Position numbers and translations under genes: made by a program. Source: Echinarachnius parma (taxonomy: Eukaryota > Echinodermata > Echinoidea > Clypeasteroida > Echinarachniidae). From it: 64,000 nucleotides of DNA. The stretch's first letter is position 1. Each line of letters starts with the position of its first letter. The DNA lies in contig JBAMJV010000856.1 in the NCBI GenBank assembly GCA_037951105.1, positions 1 through 64,000 on the forward strand, given 5' to 3'. Positions 1 to 10,965 of this stretch are shown here, piece after piece. Under the pieces are notes generated by a model. The model was given only the letters and a program-made list of their open reading frames with translations, was not told where the DNA came from and searched no databases.

Positions 1-1020
1 AGCAAATATCACATACAACAGTAACGAAATAATGAAAGCAGTAACATTTGTTTGTACGAGCGCTAACTAAAATGAAAACAAAAACACATCAATAACACAC
101 GAAACAAAGAAAATTAAGACGTTATATTAAAACAAAATCTTTAAGTAGAAATTGGCGTACGGAATAAAAAAGAGAACATGCGTAAATATGTGTATTTATA
201 TATTAGGTAAAAACGCAAAACAACAACAAAAAACAACATTCAGGTTAAATCAATGATTGAGTACAAGAAAATGGTGCATTACATCAATGGATTGTAGCTA
301 GCGTGTAAAACAACATAAAAAGGAGCTCAAATGCAAATTAGAGGTAAAGCAAATTACCCCCAAAAGTGAAGAGTGCTTATTTTTGAACAAAATTTAGATA
401 TCATAACAAAATTATATGTTCTTTTCACACGCAAGTGTCAATTTAAAAATACAAATTTGTAAAAAAATGATGATGGGAATATAACAGACAGGATGTAGTA
501 GCAACAAATCATGATGATGTAGCGAGATAGAATTTAGGCCCTTTTAGAAATAAAGAGGAGTAAGAGTTAAGACCTTTTGGTAGTAGATTATAGTTTTGTC
601 CTTTTCACACGATCCATTTAGTTTCTCCACTTTTAGTGTGGTCCCACAACCTTCGTACTTGACCTCTTCATGTGCTAGCAGTGCATGGACACACACTTAA
701 TGGTCTGGACCTTGCTTGTTGTATACATTGGGGATCACTTTATGAAGGAAGAATATTCTAAATCACATTAATAGACTCTTTGGCCTCCACATAATGGGCA
801 AGCGGGCGAAGAAAGATACCTGTTTTCTCTTAGTCTGGTCATTTTTATAAAGAATATAATAACTTTGTTGGACGTCAATCTAGAGTTTTGTTTAGAATTG
901 GGGGTAGACTTTCTGGCTACTGGGTATTAATTATAAGATATTGGTGTGATGAATGACCATTGTTATTATGGAGAAAATATGCTTACTCTTCAAGATAATT
1001 TTGATATTCTTTTTGTATTT
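1..1020. other. AT-rich intergenic sequence
   Basis: No reading frame with recognisable protein features, no RNA gene and no clear repeat pair was seen here. The first 500 bases are rich in A runs. Confidence 0.5.
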
Positions 1021-1021
1021 C

Positions 1022-2075
1022 CTGTAGAGGCGGGACTTTTATATTAAACCACACCCCAAACAAAATGCCTTTGACCAATAGGAATAAGTTGAAGTCATTA
1101 TTTTAGGAAATTAGAGAATGTATCCAATCACAAAGTTACAAGAACCCCTACCCCCTATGATGGACAGGAATGAGCCTCCATAGGGCCATGTAGTTAAGGG
1201 CCCATATAAAAGGGAATGTAATAGGACATTTAGGAGGAGTCACACGAATATCATAGTAAGGTAGCAGTGTCCAAGAGCAGTTAGCTCTCATCCCACCCCT
1301 GTTTCCCGTCACCTACCATCCTCATCGGACTAATTATTAATTTACAAATATCTACAAGTTATAATTTGGACATTTCTTTGGAGCAACTGGAGCTAAATTG
1401 CATGGAGAACTGTGCGCCAAGGGAAATTATATTTAAAAGCTGCCAATTCAAGGAGTCATTGCCGAAGAGCAAACCATTATTGCTCACGGCATCCCTAGCG
1501 CATTTCAGCAACAAACTGGTTGCCACAGTTGTGCCAAGGAGGTCCAGGCCGTTCCGGCGTTTCTCCGTCTCGAAGTCCAGCCCGTAACCAGTCCCGTCCC
1601 GACATCGAGCCGAGCCCGAAGTCGTACCCGTCCCCGAGTGGTCGCACACATCCTTGAGCCGTCGCCCCATCCCAGCTCATCGACACTACAAGCGCGTTGA
1701 AGTCCGCGATCGAAATATATATTAAGCTAAGTGGCCACCATATACTAATTTCATTTCCCGTAACATATCCCTTCCCTTCCCCCTAAGACCTTAGTATAAG
1801 TGTTTGAAAGCTAATTATTAAGTAGGTATTATTTTGATTCTTACCGTCTTGCAATAACATTTATTGCAACTGGTTAATTTAGATTTAAAGTTTGCTAATT
1901 AGATAAGTTTGCTTTAGTTGAAATTAATTGCATGGATGCATGGGATTTGTAATGCATTTTATCGTAAATAAATATTTGCCAAGTGACATTTTAATTTAAA
2001 TCGTGTCCAAGCACTTTATTTCTGGATTTGTTTGTTTGTATTTTATATTTTGATAATATAAAATTAACGGTGGTC
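1022..2075 (+). mobile_element. possible solo LTR or Pol II promoter-bearing repeat
   Basis: The stretch starts TGTAGAGGCGGGAC. It carries a good TATA box (TATAAAAG, 1205-1212) after a GGGCCCA element and an AATAAA signal at 1967-1972. TATA box followed some 760 bases later by a polyadenylation signal, with no long reading frame between, is the layout of a retrotransposon LTR. No second LTR copy, primer-binding site or pol gene was found, so the limits are guesses. An unannotated promoter is the alternative. Confidence 0.25.
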
Positions 2076-2675
2076 TAGTTGAACTAACCCCTCCCCCGAG
2101 TGGAAGTCATTTGAGCTAACGGACCAATACAAAAAAAACCTGATTCCACTCGGAGCTCGAATCTGTTATGTCATTATAATAGACGACGGTGTGGTGTGGG
2201 GGTTAGATAATGTAAAAAAGAAAATTCTCTGAAGATGCTGAACACTATCTAGGTGAGATATAAAGGAGAGAACAAACGGGGAATGTCTGTGAAGAATGAG
2301 ACAACAATTACAAAGAATAACTAAAATAATGATCTGTACTAAAAATGAAAGAGTAAATAATTAGGTATGATTCAAGAACTCCTGGAAACAAAAGTGAACT
2401 CAAAATATGAATTTCGAATGCAAGCACAAAAACAACAACAAATGAAATCGTGTGATGAATGACAAACATGAAATAAATGCAAATCGGACAAAAAGTTTAG
2501 TGCAAGATAACTGTAAAACGTGCAGGATGTTGCGTAACAATCACACAAAGGTACATGTATGATGATTTATCATGCGTACAAATCACACACAATGGGCGTG
2601 AAACATCACCGTACCAGCAAAGCTTTGAAGAAAAGCTTCCACCAGCAAAACCTCGTATCCAAGTCAGGTCTGGAT
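2076..2675. other. 3' flank of the FN3 membrane-protein gene
   Basis: Non-coding sequence downstream of the minus-strand stop codon at 2676-2678. It would hold the 3' UTR, but no convincing minus-strand polyadenylation signal was found. A short inverted pair (CCGAGTGGAA at 2096-2105, TTCCACTCGG at 2144-2153) is the only structure noted. Confidence 0.4.
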
Positions 2676-3379
2676 TCATAAGGTGGAGTGCGCCCTCGAC
2701 GTACTGGGGCTAACAGTCACTTTGGTCAAGGTCGTACCGTCTGCCCCTCCTGACGCCTCGTACGACACGTGGACGGGCACGGCGACGATGGCGGACGCTG
2801 CCGATCCCGCGATCGCGACGCCGGAGGTCTTCTGGGACAGAGGATGCGGCGGTTGGCTCGTCGAAGGGCTCGGTTGGCGTCTTTCACGCTGCGGTCGATG
2901 CTGATAAATGGCGTGTTGCGGCGTCGATTCCGAACTGGATTGCGGGTCGCTGAGGAGTTCGGTGGAGCGTAGCGGCACGCACTCGGGAATGGGCGACGGC
3001 GGCGATGCGCCCCGCCATTTCGATGACGATTGTTCCGCCGCGCTCGATCCGTGGGACTTCGACCCGAAACGAGTCCTTCGCGAGAAGTTCGACGCCCGCG
3101 CGCGAAAGCTCTTCATCGTCGACGATCGATGCCAGGTGCGACTTCCAGCCCGGTACGCCCGCGCACCGGCCCGATGCAGTATGCTCTTCTTGTACGACTT
3201 GTACGCCTCCAGATGCTGGTGCGTCGGAGACGAGTTTCGATTCCGTATCTCCTTGATCACCCGCGTGTTCATCTTCTTGTTCCACGTCGTGAAGAATCGC
3301 AGCATGGCTAACCCCCACAGCGCGAAGATGAGGAAGAGGATGACGAACTCCGTCGCTCCCATGCTACTGCGTGGATATT
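2676..3379 (-). CDS. last exon of an FN3-domain single-pass membrane protein
   Basis: This exon encodes the C-terminal part of a type I membrane protein. It starts after a minus-strand acceptor (pyrimidine-rich tract then CTAG, 3380-3383) and ends at TGA (2676-2678). About five residues in comes one hydrophobic helix (FVILFLIFALWGLAML), then a basic stop-transfer segment (TTWNKKMNTRVIKEIRNR). The remaining ~190 residues are a Ser/Pro/Arg-rich, low-complexity tail that reads as cytoplasmic. The entry phase matches the donor of the FN3 exon at 5181-5516: a single A from that exon completes a Lys codon with the first two bases here. The exon is much more GC-rich than its surroundings, which supports real coding. 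The overall order, FN3 then TM then long tail, occurs in several adhesion and receptor families, and I cannot assign one. Confidence 0.75.
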
Positions 3380-3438
3380 CTAGATGGGGGCAAGTTTTAA
3401 AGCAGCCAATAGAAGCAAAGGAAACATGTTAGTAATAG

Positions 3439-3756
3439 AATCTTAAAGACCAAAGTACCGATAGAGAGTATATGGTTACTGGCAGTTACGGTATAGTTCA
3501 TCGGGATAAAGACCATAGTAATATACCGATAGAGATCTATGATTATCAGGTGGTTGCAGTAGTTGATCGAGTTAAAGACCATAGTACCGATAGAGAAGCA
3601 TGGTTATAAGGTAGTTACAGTAGTTGATCGAGTTAAAGACCATAGTACCGATGGAGAATAATATGATTATCAGGTATTTATAGTAGTTTATCGAGTTAAA
3701 GACCATAATACCGATAGATAAGTACGATTATCAGGTAGTTGCAGTAGTTTATCGAG
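3439..3756. repeat. ~62-66 bp tandem repeat in the intron, five units plus one beyond the MITE
   Basis: The unit core is AAAGACCATAGTACCGATAG followed by a TATGATTATCAGGTAGTTGC-like half and a GTTGATCGAGTT end. Five units run from 3439 to 3756. A sixth, truncated unit lies at 4280-4318, on the far side of a MITE inserted into the array. Units differ by point changes and small indels. Confidence 0.8.
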
Positions 3757-3760
3757 TTAA

Positions 3761-4275
3761 AGGGGTAGTTTAGTTTTGGTAGAGAGGGCGCTGCACATCA
3801 CAATTTTTTTGTGAGGTAATGAAAAACTGAGTGTCGAATTTGAGAGAACATGCAATTTTAATGGCAGAATAAACTTTATTTGGTCAAAATCGACCCAGAA
3901 ACGGCTGAAATATCAATAAATATATCCGATCGTATAATTATTTGGGGCCCAAATAAATTTAAAAATGCTTGCACTTTTTCGAAAAATTTCAAAAGTGTTT
4001 CTTAAATAGTTGTTGATGATCTCTCTATTTAATCATTATATCAATAAAACATCACATGCATAATTTTGTATGAAAAATGGTTGAAACCAATGCCTTTTTA
4101 AAAAGCGCCCTCTTGTGTTTAAATGGCTCTTTTTGAATGATAACGGGCTTTTTACTTAGTCGTTTGTAATTTTGTATACCTTTTGAGCATGGTGGAGTTA
4201 TAACTATTAGTTTATGATGTTACTGTGCAGGTTTTGGTTACTAAAGTCCAGCCTTACCAAAACTAAACTACCCCT
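3761..4275. mobile_element. TTAA-flanked MITE, family 1, copy a
   Basis: This 515 bp non-coding element starts AGGGGTAGTTTAGTTTTGG and ends with the matching inverted repeat. TTAA flanks it on both sides (3757-3760, 4276-4279). Removing the element and one TTAA rejoins the surrounding tandem repeat exactly (GAGTTAAAGACC), so it is a clean insertion. A TTAA duplication is typical of piggyBac and Kolobok elements. Other copies lie at 13780, 14240, 29069, 53044 and 63624. Conserved inner landmarks are GCGCCCTCT near one end and AATAAACTTTATTTG-like sequence in the middle. Confidence 0.85.
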
Positions 4276-4462
4276 TTAAAGACCATAGTACCGATAGAGA
4301 AGTATGATTATCAAGTAGTTAATATTGTGTAAATATTGCAACTATGTCAATAAATTAGAAGCTATCAAAAACAAGAGTTTGCCCAACTCCATCTCAACTT
4401 TAAGGATTAAACATTCTGTCCCCAATGGCTTTTATTAAACATCAATCATTCTGGTCCACCTT

Positions 4463-4688
4463 AAGCCCTCAGGACACAGAGCCGACTATGACCCGATCCG
4501 ATTGGTTTTCAGTTGGTTTAGCTCAGTATACGTTGCCTCAGGATTCATGTTTTGCCGGTCAGGAGCCAGTCGGAGATCATTCGAGGACGATTCAACATGT
4601 TGAATCGGCTACGACTGAACGAAACCGACTCTAGCCTGACTGAAAACCAGTCGGCTCGGATCGAGTCGGCTCTGTGTGCGGAGGGCTT
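4463..4688. mobile_element. palindromic MITE with AAGCCC ends, copy a
   Basis: Terminal inverted repeats begin AAGCCCTC and run through ACAGAGCCGACT into CCGATCCGA. The centre is itself palindromic around CAACATGTTGAA. A second, better-preserved copy is at 18844-19063. The element is non-coding; its superfamily was not determined. Confidence 0.7.
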
Positions 4689-5180
4689 TAGAACTCAGTG
4701 ACGTGACAAAATACGCCATGTTTAAGCCCGAAATGCAGGTGAGTTGGTGGAACTTCTTGTTTCAGAGGGCCCTGTTCCATTTAACACTGATATTGCAACA
4801 GCCCTCTATAGCCCCATAGTAAAGCCATTCACCAAGCTATACTGAGTGAAATAGAGATATTAAATCAGAAGAATCAACAGTTATCTTGTCAGCATAATAT
4901 TCATATTGCATGAAAGAAAATCGTAGTCGGAAAGTTAGTTGGATAGATCGATTATATTCAATTTCAAACTACACAATGTAATATAACCCAAAAAGAGTTG
5001 AATAATTAATATTTTCCATTTATGAACCAAACACTTCCGACCAGACGGGAGAAGAAATTGAAAACCCACTCAATTTGAAGAAAATGAAGCCTGAATGACA
5101 CATTTTGTTTCTCGGTTTGATATGGGATAACAATTAGGGTTGTCGTTGTGTAGTATAGAGACGAGTGAGAATATACCTAC
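4689..5180. other. intron sequence of the FN3 gene
   Basis: AT-rich non-coding sequence between the MITE and the donor site at 5173-5180. Nothing else was recognised. Confidence 0.5.
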
Positions 5181-5516
5181 TTTGCTCTGGCGTGTGGAAC
5201 TGCTGCATATCGCTCACGATGACCGGCGCGTCGGAGTCATTGAACACCGCTTTGACGAAGGCCCTGTACGGCACGTCCGGCTCCAGATTGCGTATCGTTT
5301 CCGAAGTCATCATCGGGTCAACCGTGATCACAGTCTTCCAGTTACTCCCTTCTTCCTGGTACGTTATGGAGTAGCTGGCCACCTCGAGCGGGGAAGGGTC
5401 AAAGGTCAGTGTCCATCGTAAGAGGGCGCTCTTCGAATAGAGTTCCTCTTCCGGTATGTCGAGGAGGAGGTCGAGGTTTGGTGGCGACCATGTCGTGTTG
5501 TAAGGATACGTCGACG
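5181..5516 (-). CDS. fibronectin type III domain exon of the membrane protein
   Basis: This 336-base exon lies between a strong minus-strand acceptor (TTCTTCTTTTTTACAG, just above 5516) and a donor GTAGGTAT (5173-5180). It encodes about 112 residues that fit one FN3 repeat. The landmarks are an N-terminal WSPPN, a LRW strand, SYSITYQ in the C strand, a NWKTV segment, then the diagnostic L-E-P-x-x-x-Y (NLEPDVPYRAFVKAV). The exon starts with two bases that complete a codon from an upstream exon. No such exon was recognised above 5516, so signal peptide and N-terminal domains are missing from this view. A tyrosine-corner FN3 just outside a TM helix suggests a cell-surface receptor or adhesion role. 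That is inference from architecture only. Confidence 0.8.
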
Positions 5517-5581
5517 CTGTAAAAAAGAAGAAGAAATAACAAGTTGTAAATAAAAGTAGCTAGGGCATGTACGAAAACTAG

Positions 5582-5880
5582 GGGTCAAAGGTCAGCGTCA
5601 ATCACAAGAGGGCGCTCTTCGAGAAAAGTCTTCTTCCGTGGTATGTCGATGAGGAACGCGAGGTTGGTGGCGACCACGTGCAGTTGTAAGGATTAGCCGA
5701 AGCTGACTGAAACGAATGAGTAAGTAAGTTTAAAATATTTCATAATGTTGTAAAATGAAGACGCTATAGGAACCATTGCGGCGAGGGTCATATTTTAGCA
5801 TCCAATTATAAAAGGATGCTCTTGTGATCGTGTTACACTTCCGGTATGTCGAAGAGTAGGTCTAGGTTTGGTGGGTATTG
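5582..5880 (-). pseudogene. two decayed tandem copies of part of the FN3 exon
   Basis: Plus-strand 5582-5708 repeats 5396-5517 of the FN3 exon almost base for base (GGGTCAAAGGTCAG, AGAGGGCGCTCTTCGA, GGTGGCGACCA), with indels that break the frame. A third, weaker copy spans about 5776-5880 (ACTTCCGGTATGTCGA, AGGTTTGGTGG). Each copy covers the first part of the exon including the region next to the acceptor. They read as partial exon duplications now degenerating, not as extra FN3 repeats in use. Confidence 0.7.
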
Positions 5881-6141
5881 GTATACATTGCGATAAATAT
5901 TGATGCATTTACATGCCCCACGTGTCCCATTTCCTTTATGTTCTTAAGGGAGGGTGGGAGGAGGTTAGGGAGAGAGTATTGAGTATTATTTTCATCTATT
6001 AAATTTGATAAGCGATAAGTGATAAGTGCATGGCCCCGAAATCTGCTTGATATACCCAATGGCGCGGACTTTATTCGGATCTGTCATCTTCCTCCGACAT
6101 TCTAGAACGCTCCATCGTGTTAATGACAGTGGTGTAGCTTA

Positions 6142-6480
6142 GGGGGGTGGGGGGGGGGGGGGCAAGGGGTAAGGGGTAATACCTCATGCCTATATGAAAT
6201 CAAGCCCAACATCATGTTAAATGAGAGCTGGAGTCAAACATGTCAAATGTTGTGTTTTTGCAAGGATGCCAATAAGGTACTTGCAGAGAGTCTGCATCCT
6301 GATTTGTGTGGAAAATTACTTAAATGAGCATTAAAGTCTCGGTGAACAGGGCATGCATTGCAGACTTTTGCCTGAAAACTGGCATGCTGGGGGGGGGGGG
6401 GGGGGGGGGGGGGGGCGGCAATTTTACACATGCCACTTATTGTTCGAAGAAAAAAGAACCAACCGTAGCGTGGTCGGACT

Positions 6481-6516
<36 letters not shown>

Positions 6517-6810
6517 AGGTTGGGGGGGGGGGGGGGGGGGGGGGACGCTCTATGCATTAAAAAAAAGAATGTCCAATTATGTGTTTGATTGGTTTTTACT
6601 AGGGGCACGTGCCTCCACCCCCTCCCCCCCCCCCCCCCCCCCCCCCCCTCTCCCCGTAGCTATACCATTGAATACATCGCCCCGTCTTTGTCCCCCTCCT
6701 GGGTGTCTTCTTGCAACGCCACATCTATCAAATCTGAAATTAATATGACCTTCATCCTCATGTCAATTCTTCGGATCTATTACACAACCCCCCCCCCCCC
6801 CCCCTCCCTC
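6142..6810. repeat. cluster of five poly-G/poly-C runs and a (TG)n microsatellite
   Basis: G runs of about 17-25 bases occur at 6144-6162, 6390-6415 and 6522-6543. C runs occur at 6624-6648 and 6788-6804. A (TG)n tract spans 6482-6515. Apparent reading frames here only translate the homopolymers. Between 5881 and 6142 nothing was recognised. Confidence 0.85.
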
Positions 6811-6931
6811 CCCTTCCCTCCGGATGAGCTCAACCCATTTAGTTGCCATTGGCGTGAAGCATATGCAACAACACAACGTCATCTAAATTAATTTGGCAAA
6901 TGGAGCCTAAACTTTACAATATATGCCTCAA

Positions 6932-7434
6932 AGGGATATAGTAACATTGCTAAAATCCACAATACTACTGAGAACTCTCTAGCGGTTCTCATGTACCTCG
7001 TTGTATTTGTATTACCAATATAAGTTTTGTACCCGGTTGCGGTTTTCAGAATTTCTCTTTTTGTTAAACATAATATATTTAAGATTGAAGTGTTTGGATT
7101 TGGCAGTCTCCCTGGGAGACTTTCATCTTTGTACATTTTATCAACCCTTCGTCAGATTCGGCAGATTAAACGCCAACATGCACCGCTGGGGACTCAGACC
7201 TTCTCCGGCTTGCACGTGTGGAGCACCCGAGCAGACTGCCTCCCACATCATTGAAGAGTGCCCAATCCTTCGCCCACCTGGCCACCCAAACCCAGATTTA
7301 AACAACTTTGACCCCGACACTGTTAACTGGCTACAACATTTGCGTGATGTTGCGTAGAAGCTGCGCTGCCTCATACGCAAGAAGAAGAACAATTCGTCAG
7401 CTTTTGCACATGTCAACAAAGATACTAGATCCCT
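6932..7434. mobile_element. TTAA MITE, family 2, copy a, split by a LINE fragment
   Basis: The left end AGGGATATAGTAACATTG and right end GTCAACAAAGATACTAGAT match the other family 2 copies (27402, 29584, 32217, 41290, 59124). The right flank is an intact TTAA (7435-7438); the left flank has decayed to TCAA. The middle is interrupted by the insertion at 7156-7392. Confidence 0.8.
7156..7392 (+). pseudogene. 5'-truncated non-LTR retrotransposon (LINE) 3' end
   Basis: The stretch encodes the last ~65 residues of a LINE ORF2, ending at TAG (7355-7357). The landmarks are LNANMHRWGLRPSPAC, then C-x-C-G, QTASHIIEECP and VNWLQHLRD. In related non-LTR elements this C-terminal cysteine/histidine segment follows the reverse transcriptase. 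The tail is short and A/G-rich (ACGCAAGAAGAAGAA). The fragment is flanked by an 8-bp duplication, TTCGTCAG (7148-7155 and 7393-7400), so it inserted into the MITE as a 5'-truncated copy. No reverse transcriptase core remains. Confidence 0.75.
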
Positions 7435-7439
7435 TTAAT

Positions 7440-7655
7440 CATATATAATCATGAACAATACCAAAACATTGACATTGACATAACCAATCAACAATAGTGA
7501 GCGAAGTATCGTTAGAAGGACATTATTTTGTATATATGGCCATAATTTGAATACAATAACAAGTGAAGGGATGATCCAAATATAATTGTTGCTGTGTGTG
7601 TTTATTTGCATTGGTGAATGTGATCGAAATAATGTTCATCCAGTGTTATTCACCT
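7440..7655. other. non-coding spacer
   Basis: AT-rich sequence between two MITEs with nothing recognised. Confidence 0.4.
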
Positions 7656-8422
7656 GGGGTCCCGTTTCATGAAACCGTCTTAACTGTCACGTGACTGTGA
7701 CTGATCTACGGACACTACGGATGGCGTTTGTTCCGATTGTCCGAAGGACAAGGTTGGAAGTATAGTAGCAAAGACGTGTTAAAGTGATCCATGTAAAGTG
7801 TCAGATATTGCACAAAATGACATTTGAGACTTCAATCCTATATCAATATCATTGTAAAATACAATTGAAAGATTTGTGAAAGTTTAAAAGAAAACGACTA
7901 CTGTTTACCTGGTGAAAAAAACGAATATTGAGTTCATATTTTATCACCGAATACTGATGGCCTGCCGTAGATTTGTCGCAGTAATAATCGTCCGTTTGAC
8001 GATATCCGCACCCGTGTATACAGACGGTACAGAATTTGTGCGTGCTCGGCTCAATGCAGTCGGGTACATCGACTCGTAACGGTTGCGCTGCCGAAGGTTT
8101 CGGCTACTCCGCAGGCCAGAGTCCGTGATCAAGTGGCGCGCCACCGGCCGCGGCCGGGCGTGCTCAACTACGGCAATTCTCCTTTTTACCAAAAGCGTTA
8201 GCTAACGCTATTCAGATGATGATTTTCAATGATAATTATCTTCATACTGAAGGGACATTTGAAAAAATCTAACCCTATTTTATTATTCTCTTACCATAAG
8301 CTAAACAACACGGCAGAAGAGAAACGAGGAAGCTCCAAGTAATTTTCGTGGAGTTAGACACTTTACATGGATCACTAACTTTAAGACGATCTTAACTAAG
8401 ACCCTTTCATGAAACGGGCCCC
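7656..8422. mobile_element. MITE with GGGTCCCGTTTCATGAAAC ends, host of a nested element
   Basis: The ends are inverted repeats, CCCGTTTCATGAAAC on the left and GTTTCATGAAACGGG on the right, and the match continues inward (GTCTTAACT on the left, GATCTTAACTAAGA on the right). Most of its length is a second inverted-repeat element at 7783-8376. Superfamily not assigned. Confidence 0.65.
7783..8376. mobile_element. inverted-repeat element with AGTGATCC ends (TTAA family 4, long copy)
   Basis: The left end AGTGATCCATGTAAAGTGTC follows TTAA (7779-7782). The right end GACACTTTACATGGATCACT is followed by a slightly disturbed AACTTTAA. Inside is GACATTTGAGACTTCAATCC, shared with the short copy at 13585-13688. 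A GC-rich core at 7944-8192 has an open minus-strand frame of 82 codons with Arg-rich content. I could not match it to a transposase. Confidence 0.6.
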
Positions 8423-8835
8423 TCATTTGCTTAATACATCATGACAAATATTATTGGCACCATACATGACATTTATTATGTGTCAATACAAATTATGCAC
8501 CAGTTCCGCAAACCAGTGCATCATTCATTATGGCATAATTATATAGGCTACCTATTTTTCGAGTAATACACTGAACTTGAAATAATGATACTAAGGTTTA
8601 TATACATGTACATACGTACTCGATAAATATATTACAAAGCCCTCTAACGGAGAATGATGACATTGTTTTGTTACCATAGTTACTATTAAACCGTCGTCGC
8701 TAAGTGCAAATGGTATCCCAGTGAGATTTAACAAATTACACTGGCCATTATAATATATATGCTGCAATTCATGAATAGGCCATTCTAACACAAATGATGA
8801 TTGCAGCATTTTGCTAATAATTAAGAGAATGCTAT
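8423..8835. other. non-coding spacer
   Basis: AT-rich; nothing recognised beyond the approach to the palindrome that follows. Confidence 0.4.
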
Positions 8836-9240
8836 AGAGTACAGAAGCCATGACGTCATAAAAACACTTTTTTAAAATTTTCAAATTTGGACTTCATTTT
8901 CAGAAAGAGCATAACAAATAATGTCCAAATACCGAATATCAAATGTATAGGTTACGTATTAGCTGAGATATGCCCATCCGAGTGAATTTTACTTCAATGG
9001 GCAATCAGTGTTATAGTGCACTGGTTCATAAATGTATGAACCAGTGCTCTATAACACTGATTGCCCATTGACAAAAAAAATCATTCGGATGGGCATATCT
9101 CAGCTAATACGTAACCTATTCCTTTGATTTTCGGTATTTGGACATTATTTGTTATGCTCTTTCTGAAAATGAAGACCAAATTTAAAAATTCTAAAAGAAA
9201 TGTTTATGACATCATTTATGACATCACACTTCACCACTCT
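8836..9240. repeat. ~400 bp near-perfect palindrome with a 4-base loop
   Basis: The left arm (8836-9030) and right arm (9035-9240) are reverse complements across a four-base loop AATG (9031-9034). The inner ~150 bases of each arm match with only a few differences, for example TAGGTTACGTATTAGCTGAG, GCCCATCCGA and AATGTCCAAATACCG. Identity falls toward the outer ends. No coding content. The shape fits a foldback DNA element or a recent inverted duplication. Confidence 0.85.
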
Positions 9241-9245
9241 ATAAC

Positions 9246-10740
9246 AGTGCGCGCTATAGCGTTTAAGCACTTTTATTTCATAGATTCGCTAGAAATTATC
9301 ATAATCAGTTTTCAATTGGCCGAATGATAAGAAACTGGTTCTGACCGGATTTTTACCAATGGCGAAATTTGTTGTATTAGTCTTTCTTCAACGTGAATGC
9401 TGTAATGCATAATGTCAGATAAACATGGAATTGTTATCCCTGTTTTTAAAGAAAATGTAATGCAATTACAGTATTACGTGTTGCTATATTTCACTTGCTA
9501 TATATTACCCATCGTTTTAAAATGTTTTTGCATCATATATATTTCTGTCTTCATAGAAGTACCGATAAATCGGTCAAACTTGAGTTTCCGTTCGTTTTTA
9601 AGGGGTTTATATGATGTTGTATTATTCAGAAAACGCAGGAATAAAACCCGTTAGGCTATAACAAATACACACACAATCAGTCAAACAAACACACACACAG
9701 ACAAAAAGACACACGACAAACCTCCAGCAGTCGTACTCGTACCCATGATACCAATCAGATTTGATTTTTTTTTGGGGGGGGGGGGGGGGGGCGTGCACTC
9801 GTGCCCCCCCCCCCCCCCCCCGGCGATACTCCACTGCGTGAAATCTAAATAGAATACGGAGTTCAGGAAATTAAGACTTCAAGAGTTCAAGACTATCGTA
9901 TCAAGTTTAGTTATTTGAGACGCATGTTTTGACCCTCGCACCCACTTTAACTCATAACTCACCAGACTAATTAATTCCCCCTTCATGTATATACGGGAAC
10001 CATACTGTGTGTTCGTCTGGTTAAACACTCTGCACCACCGACACGTTCGTTGAAACTTATAAACCTCGGCGATAATGAAGTGGAAACTCAACGCCCCTCG
10101 AATAAACAAACTCTGAAACCTGATTGAAGACGTAGGGGGAGGGTGTCAATATAATCATTATAATGATTAGGGGCATTGGCGTAGTATGGGTGTACTTATT
10201 AGGGGCATACTTGTTGAGCAATCATTTGGGGGGGCACACTATTGATGACATAAGAACAATTATTGGGGGCACACTATTTTTCTTATTTATTTTTCTCTAT
10301 TTAGTATCTTGAAGTTTTTTTTCTCGAATAATCATATTAAACAAAAATAACTATGAAATGTTGCATAACTGTCGTGAAATGATTGGGGGATTGCCACCAT
10401 GCCCCACCCCCCCATGATAACTGATTAAGGAGGATCAGTGGTGAGATATATGAGATAGAGAGAGAGAGAGATGTAAGAAAGGGGAGACGGACATGCGTGA
10501 ATACTCGTGAAAAATGGAAATGCCAATGTTACTAGATGACAGTATCCAATAATAATTCATGTGCGTACATGCATCTATTTATGTTGGGGTTCGATATTGA
10601 GCAAATAAAAATGATGGTGTGTGCAGCGCATCGTAATAGTCATATATCTAATGCATTATCGTCGTGGGACATTCCAGAGAAGAAGGAGGAGAAGGAGAAC
10701 AACAGTAACGAGAAGAACCTCCGTTCAAAGGATAACTATT
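9246..10740. other. gene-free stretch with simple repeats
   Basis: Contains CA-rich sequence (9660-9715), a G run at 9774-9791 facing a C run at 9804-9820, and a short (GA)n tract near 10455-10470. G-rich phrases such as GGGGGCACACTATT repeat twice at 10230-10280. No gene recognised. Confidence 0.5.
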
Positions 10741-10965
10741 ATAGAAGTGAATATAATATTCACACTATAGCACTGTGTGCACCTACGAGGTTGCCTAGCT
10801 GGAATGCTCCCCAGGGAGTGGACAATGTGCACTTTGTGTGCTGGATTGTGTGCAGTGTGTATCCGATGACCGGGGTAATAATAGTGATGCGCCGCGAGCG
10901 TCGAAAGACGAAACGCTATATAAGTAGCCACCATTATTATTATTATTATTATATACATCAATACA
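10741..10965 (+). mobile_element. SINE-like repeat with an (ATT)n tail, copy a
   Basis: The core AGGTTGCCTAGCTGGAATGC, then CCCAGGGAGTGGA, and an ATCCGATGACCGGGGTAATA-type end recur in inverted orientation at 24364-24640. The copy ends in (ATT)n (10930-10950). The shared parts read as a LINE 3'-tail-like or SINE module. The family could not be named. Confidence 0.55.

Noticed and set aside
2683-3432. Several open frames on the plus strand opposite the FN3 gene's last exon
   Set aside because: They are shadows of a GC-rich, Ser/Arg-rich exon on the minus strand. The minus frame has a TM helix, splice sites and matching phase; the others show no domain.
3439-4318. CRISPR-like array
   Set aside because: The spacing looks regular, but the units are contiguous tandem repeats with no unique spacers, in animal DNA.
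6243-6891. Gly-rich and Pro-rich proteins around the homopolymer cluster
   Set aside because: They only translate poly-G, poly-C and (TG)n tracts.
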